Source: JABMMZ01 sp040386935 (GTDB lineage: Bacteria > Bacteroidota > Bacteroidia > NS11-12g > UBA955). From it: 64,000 nucleotides of DNA. Location: assembly GCA_040386935.1 (NCBI GenBank), contig JAZKEQ010000013.1, forward strand, positions 1 to 64,000, written 5' to 3'. A model generated the notes under the pieces. It searched no databases, was not told the DNA's origin, and worked only from the letters and a program-made list of their open reading frames with translations. How positions within the stretch are numbered: position 1 is the first letter of the stretch; each line of letters starts with the position of its first letter. The translations under genes and the position numbers were made by a program. This document shows positions 59,623 to 64,000 of the stretch, one piece after another.

Positions 59623-62600
59623 TTATTTCCCGCTATACAATGGTAATGTAACGTAAAAAGTAGTGCCAATATTGACCTTGCTGAAAAATGTGATACTTCC
59701 GTTAACATTCTCAATTATTTTTTTGCAGATGGCCAAGCCCAATCCCATGCCTGATGTTTTAGTACTGAAGTTAGGAATAAAGATTTTTTCTTTCAAATCA
59801 TCATCCATGCCTTTGCCATTGTCTTCAAAACTGATGTGAATGAAATCATCCAGAATTTTCATCTCTACTTTTATAATACAAGGTGTATCATCTTTGGCCG
59901 CCTGTTGAGCATTCTTTAAAATATTGGTAAATACCCGCTGTACCTGTCCTTTATCAATATAAGCAGGTGCTACAGCATCAACAGGTTCAAAATGAATTTC
60001 GATACCGGATTGCACTTTAAACAGCTGCACGGTTGAGGTCAGAATTTCTGTTACATTACTTACTTCCAGAATAGCCAAAGGCATTTGGGCAAACGAAGAA
60101 AACTCTTCTGCCATGCGACTCAACTGATCAATTTGTTCAATCAGTATGCTGGTGATTTTTTTAATCTTATCTGGTAAATTATCGTCATTGCGCTCAATGG
60201 CAAATTGCAAATGTTGTAAATGCAATTTCATGGGTGTCAAGGGATTTTTAATCTCATGGGCCACCTGTTTCGCCATTTCTTTCCACGCCCCTTCCCTTTC
60301 GCTTTGCGCCAGCCGTTCGGTACTAATGGCAAGCTTCTCCAACATCAGATTGTACTGCTCTACCAGTTGTCCTATTTCATCATTGCCCGACCATTGTATG
60401 GGCGTATTTTGCAATCCCACACGAATGTGAGACAAACGGTCAATCATTATTTTCAAAGGCTGTACAAGGGTCTTACCCACATAAGTTGCTACCGCCAAAG
60501 AGATGAGCAACAACAAGGTCGAAATATTCAATAAGCCACCCAAATATTTTGAGAATTCTTTCTTTAAATCGAGGGACTTTGAAAAGTAGGGTAAATGAAC
60601 ATACCCTATCAATTTTCTATTCTCATCAAACAAGGCATTATAACTTGAAAGATAGGACAGCTTCCCTATCCTTTCCGTTTGTTTAAAACTGTATTGCTTG
60701 TTTTTTGCCAACTCGTAATAAGCTGTACAATTCATGAGAGGTGCAAACCAACCCTCTTTGTATATCTTATCATTACCTGCCTGAATCAGTGAGCCATCCG
60801 GTTGATATAAATTAATGTCCACTTCATACGTATTCGATAAGTGTTTAATCAAAGTACTCACTGAATGCTCTGTTTTACGCTGAAAACCAATCTCAATTTC
60901 ATTGACAATCTGTGACATTTTTTTATCCAACTCTTCATTCTGTTTCTCATTGAAACTGGAGTTCACGTTCTGTACAGTAAAGTAGGACACCAGAGAACAA
61001 ATGATTACAGCCATCATTAAAAATGATATCCTGATTTTGGTTTCCAGGTACAAGCGATTTGCTTTTACAATACGCAGATGCGAGAGAAATGCTACATAAA
61101 TTTTATTGAAGGATCGGCTTGCAGAGAATAGTCGCATCACAAATGTGAGACAGTACAAGAGCAAGTAACCGACACATAAAACGCCAATGAAAAACAAAAA
61201 CACAAAGGTCAGACCCCCTGTTTTTTTCTGCCAGTTGGTGGCCTTTTGTGAAACAATCAGGAAGGTTTGTTGATCTATTTTTTTGAGTAAATGAGAGAAA
61301 TCCTGCTGCTCGAAAAACGAGGCATCTTCCATTGTCAAAAACTTGGTATTGTCTTTTAATTTAAATGGAAAACTACCGATACTTTTAATCAACTCTTTAT
61401 TTTGATATACCGCGAAGGAATACTGCACACTCGATGTAACAGAATTGGCTTTCTTATTAAAGAAATAATCCAGATTGTACAATTCGCTCTTAATTTTTGG
61501 TATCAGGATTACAAAAACATAACCCAGTGTTTTTTTGGCAGGACATATCTCGTATTTAGACAGGTAACCGCCCAAATAATTGACATCCTTGATTTGAAGA
61601 AAATAATTAGAGATGCTACGATGTGTTGAACTGTTGTAAATGCTGTTAATGGCATTAAAACTAAAATTATTCGCTGTTATCTCTTTACCCAGACTATCGT
61701 ATCTCAAAAAATCTATGTCATAGTTTTTGATGTAGTCCGAGAAATAGGTGTATTTATAATTGAGTTCAAGCTCTGGGAAATCATTTTTCTGATAATCGAA
61801 AAATTCCGAAAACACATTTTCCAATACCAGCTCATTTTCAATCTTTGAGAGGTTCAATTCATTTTCAAAGTCTTCCTGAGAAATGAATTTATTGGCGAAA
61901 ATCTTCCTTTGTTCATGCTCCTTTTCACTGTTCAGCTGATCGAACTGTACGGCCAGATATGCTGAAAAAATCGCTGATGCGAACAATACATGTTTTACCT
62001 TCAATGCAACAGGAAACAGCAACAAATAACATGTAATGATAGAAAGTGTAAAAAAACACAACAGCAAAAATCCATTGGTATGGTCATGTAAATACAAGAT
62101 TAAAAACACAGGCACACCAATAACAAAATGATAGATGATAAATTGCTTGCGTTTAAACTGATGGTTGAAGGTATGGGATAGTATCCTAAAGTAAATCACC
62201 ATTATCAGGAAGAACTGAAACACCGCAAACATGGCGACCAGTGTTAGAAAACTGACATTGGCTAAATCTGTAAAATCAAAATTGATTTGCGAATTCATTA
62301 TGAATGTCGGGAATACATTCAGAAATAAAATATAAAACGAAAACCAGATGGCCAGTGAAACAGGGATATAATGCCAAACATGGCCGAAATACGATTGATT
62401 TTTATTAGTGATTAACTGATAAATGATGATGAGAATACAAATGATGCAAAATGAAAAAATAATGCTGTGCCCCAATGATGGTATAAACTGATTGTAGGCA
62501 GCTACTTCAGGCTGAAACAATGCATACCCGCTGCGCTGTTTCATAATCACATTAAAGAACAACAAGCACAGCAGGATGAATACAAAAATTGTTGATACGA

Positions 62601-63303
62601 TTACAAACTTTTTGAAATCAAATCGCCTGTCTCTGAACGATAACATCCCACTGAAAATAACAAACAATACAAAGCCCAAAATATACAACCATTGGGCATA
62701 GCGCGATTTCTGATTGCCGTTATAAATTGTTTCATCTATGGGTGGCAATTGCTCAATGCTTCTATACTGAGTAGAATCATTATCGAAAGTCGGCATTGCA
62801 CCTGCAAAATCGGCTTTATTGAAATTGAGATGTTTGCTGATACCATTGCTAAAAAATTCATTATTGATGAGGTAATGGTTATAGAACTTAAATACTGCAA
62901 AACATGAAATATTGTTTTTCACCTTACAAGTAGCCAGATAAAAACCCATTCTGTTTTTAAAATAGAATGGTGTTTCATTCTTTTTCTTGAAATGCTGCAA
63001 TTCATGTGGATCGACATCATTGTTGGTCCAGAATACCAGTTGAGTATCCTTGAATATATACAACTCGTGATTTTTCGATTTTAGTAATTCTACACCTTCG
63101 TCATAGGTATTGAAGAATCGGGTAAGTGGCGTAAAGTCGTGGTCGTGAAGTAACGCCAGTTGCTCGTCTTCCTTTATTCTCAGTTTTTGCCTGAATTCAG
63201 AATTGATATCAGTATCGGGTATCAATCCACTTCCCTTGTTTTCAAGGACAATACCTGTTATCAGGCATATCAGGGACGATATCAGAAAAAGATATTTTTT
63301 CAA
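59623..63303 (-). CDS. giant membrane sensor histidine kinase (NtrY-like)
   Basis: A 1226-residue kinase starting at TTG, directly after the hldD stop codon. A large extracytoplasmic N-terminus (30-200) and many membrane helices (about 205-470) are followed by a second extracytoplasmic region, a HAMP-like linker (GKTLVQPLKIMIDRL) and the H-box VAHEIKNPLTPMKLHLQHL (H1016). HATPase motifs are NILKNAQQA and GMGLGLAICKKII. No response regulator is near, so it is an orphan. It probably senses envelope state. Confidence 0.9.
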   Translation of the reverse strand: MKKYLFLISSLICLITGIVLENKGSGLIPDTDINSEFRQKLRIKEDEQLALLHDHDFTPLTRFFNTYDEGVELLKSKNHELYIFKDTQLVFWTNNDVDPHELQHFKKKNETPFYFKNRMGFYLATCKVKNNISCFAVFKFYNHYLINNEFFSNGISKHLNFNKADFAGAMPTFDNDSTQYRSIEQLPPIDETIYNGNQKSRYAQWLYILGFVLFVIFSGMLSFRDRRFDFKKFVIVSTIFVFILLCLLFFNVIMKQRSGYALFQPEVAAYNQFIPSLGHSIIFSFCIICILIIIYQLITNKNQSYFGHVWHYIPVSLAIWFSFYILFLNVFPTFIMNSQINFDFTDLANVSFLTLVAMFAVFQFFLIMVIYFRILSHTFNHQFKRKQFIIYHFVIGVPVFLILYLHDHTNGFLLLCFFTLSIITCYLLLFPVALKVKHVLFASAIFSAYLAVQFDQLNSEKEHEQRKIFANKFISQEDFENELNLSKIENELVLENVFSEFFDYQKNDFPELELNYKYTYFSDYIKNYDIDFLRYDSLGKEITANNFSFNAINSIYNSSTHRSISNYFLQIKDVNYLGGYLSKYEICPAKKTLGYVFVILIPKIKSELYNLDYFFNKKANSVTSSVQYSFAVYQNKELIKSIGSFPFKLKDNTKFLTMEDASFFEQQDFSHLLKKIDQQTFLIVSQKATNWQKKTGGLTFVFLFFIGVLCVGYLLLYCLTFVMRLFSASRSFNKIYVAFLSHLRIVKANRLYLETKIRISFLMMAVIICSLVSYFTVQNVNSSFNEKQNEELDKKMSQIVNEIEIGFQRKTEHSVSTLIKHLSNTYEVDINLYQPDGSLIQAGNDKIYKEGWFAPLMNCTAYYELAKNKQYSFKQTERIGKLSYLSSYNALFDENRKLIGYVHLPYFSKSLDLKKEFSKYLGGLLNISTLLLLISLAVATYVGKTLVQPLKIMIDRLSHIRVGLQNTPIQWSGNDEIGQLVEQYNLMLEKLAISTERLAQSEREGAWKEMAKQVAHEIKNPLTPMKLHLQHLQFAIERNDDNLPDKIKKITSILIEQIDQLSRMAEEFSSFAQMPLAILEVSNVTEILTSTVQLFKVQSGIEIHFEPVDAVAPAYIDKGQVQRVFTNILKNAQQAAKDDTPCIIKVEMKILDDFIHISFEDNGKGMDDDLKEKIFIPNFSTKTSGMGLGLAICKKIIENVNGSITFFSKVNIGTTFYVTLPLYSGK

Positions 63304-64000
63304 TTATAAAATATCGCGGTTGAGCAAATAATTACGGACATAGTCGCGGGTACCTTCTTCTAAAGTATGGAAAGGTATATCGTATCCAACGGACTTCAAC
63401 TTGGCCATATTAGCTTCGGTATAGTACTGGTATTTATCGCGGATATCGGCAGGAGTATCAATGTAATCAATTGATGAGTCGAGGTCGAGACTGGCAAATA
63501 CCGCATTTCCCAAATCATTGAAAGTACGGGCTGTACCGCTGCCCAGATTGTAAATACCACTGTCTTTGCGATGGTGCAACCAAAAGTACAAGACATTGAC
63601 AACATCCTTCACATAAACGAAATCGCGTTTTTGACCGCCATCCGTATACTCGGGTTTATGTGATCTGAACAATTTCAGGTGACCATTCTTTTTGATTTGA
63701 TTAACGGCATGGAAAATAACAGAAGCCATACGTTCTTTGTGGTATTCATTAGGACCATACACATTAAAGAATTTTAGTCCTACCCAAAAATAAGGTTGCT
63801 TTTCCTGAGCCAATGCCCAAACATCAAAGTCTTGCTTACTTTGTCCATATGCATTCAAGGGTTTTAATTCTGAAATAGTTGCGTGATTATCGTCAAATCC
63901 ATGCTCCCCCATACCATAAGTAGCGGCACTGCTGGCGTACACCAATGGCAAGCCCTCTTCTACACAAAGGTTCCAAATGGCTTTGGTGTATTCAAAATTT
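63304..64000 (-). CDS. hldD: ADP-glyceromanno-heptose 6-epimerase (5' end off the window)
   Basis: A NAD(P)-dependent epimerase whose N-terminus lies beyond the window; in-frame codons reach the edge, reading NFEYTKAIWNLCVEEG. PLVYASSAATYGMGEHGFDD and LNAYGQSKQDFDVWA (Y-x3-K) are the SDR catalytic region, and KFFNVYGPNEYHKERMASV follows. It converts ADP-D-glycero- to ADP-L-glycero-manno-heptose for LPS inner core. The operon then runs into the giant kinase. Identification is strong for a partial gene. Confidence 0.92.
   Translation of the reverse strand, partial: NFEYTKAIWNLCVEEGLPLVYASSAATYGMGEHGFDDNHATISELKPLNAYGQSKQDFDVWALAQEKQPYFWVGLKFFNVYGPNEYHKERMASVIFHAVNQIKKNGHLKLFRSHKPEYTDGGQKRDFVYVKDVVNVLYFWLHHRKDSGIYNLGSGTARTFNDLGNAVFASLDLDSSIDYIDTPADIRDKYQYYTEANMAKLKSVGYDIPFHTLEEGTRDYVRNYLLNRDIL

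Noticed and set aside
1..64000. CRISPR arrays, rRNA, tRNA, insertion sequences
   Set aside because: No spaced direct repeats, no cloverleaf or rRNA-like stretch, and no transposase was seen on either strand.

Overview
The window reads as chromosomal DNA of a Bacteroidota bacterium, probably of the Chitinophagales/Sphingobacteriales side. Four observations support this: gliding/type IX secretion genes (gldE, gldD, gldB, a PorT-like barrel and a protein with a type IX sorting tail); the mutY-ssb-gldE-gldD order; a CusA-type pump fused to a TolC domain; and promoters ending in TAnnTTTG with almost no Shine-Dalgarno signal. The DNA is AT-rich throughout. I see no rRNA, tRNA, CRISPR array, transposase or prophage.

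Layout. 1-4.5 kb: TPR protein and HU-like protein (minus strand), then mutY, ssb, gldE, gldD. 4.6-7.8 kb: two tandem paralogous lipoproteins, a TTG-started regulator and a YkuD-type transpeptidase. 8.1-14.3 kb: acyl-CoA carboxylase beta, a small STAS-like protein, an acetyltransferase, nadE, a PorT-like barrel and gldB. 14.3-23.6 kb: NDH-2, secreted and membrane proteins, a SET-domain protein, a Crp-type regulator, an SRPBCC protein and a prolyl oligopeptidase. 23.9-33.7 kb: an envelope-stress island. 33.7-43.1 kb: housekeeping genes (aminotransferase IV, bifunctional nuclease, etfA/etfB, a thioesterase, MFS, lepA, a glycosyltransferase). 43.1-50.2 kb: a heavy-metal efflux operon. 50.3-56.2 kb: a four-gene operon, probably for iron uptake (DUF4856, imelysin, HTTM, TonB receptor). 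56.2-64 kb: a minus-strand operon hldD - giant sensor kinase - very large surface protein.

The most interesting part is the 23.9-33.7 kb island. It holds two copies each of a 50-residue lmo0937-type membrane protein, a YtxH protein and a small secreted protein ending in GGGVYISAG plus a hydrophobic tail. It also has a CsbD-like protein, a holin-like protein, an AI-2E transporter, a PAS-HisKA-HATPase-REC-Hpt kinase, a stand-alone receiver, an AraC-type regulator and an outer-membrane barrel. Three promoters in it share one architecture: GAAWTATGTAA, 10 nt, a second TGTAA/TATAA-ending half, exactly 25 nt, then CTTTG. The half-sites repeat every 21 bp, as expected for an AraC-family activator, so I propose that the AraC protein encoded here controls the three units.

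Functions were assigned by reading translations, motifs and gene order. No database search was run, and family names are from recall.
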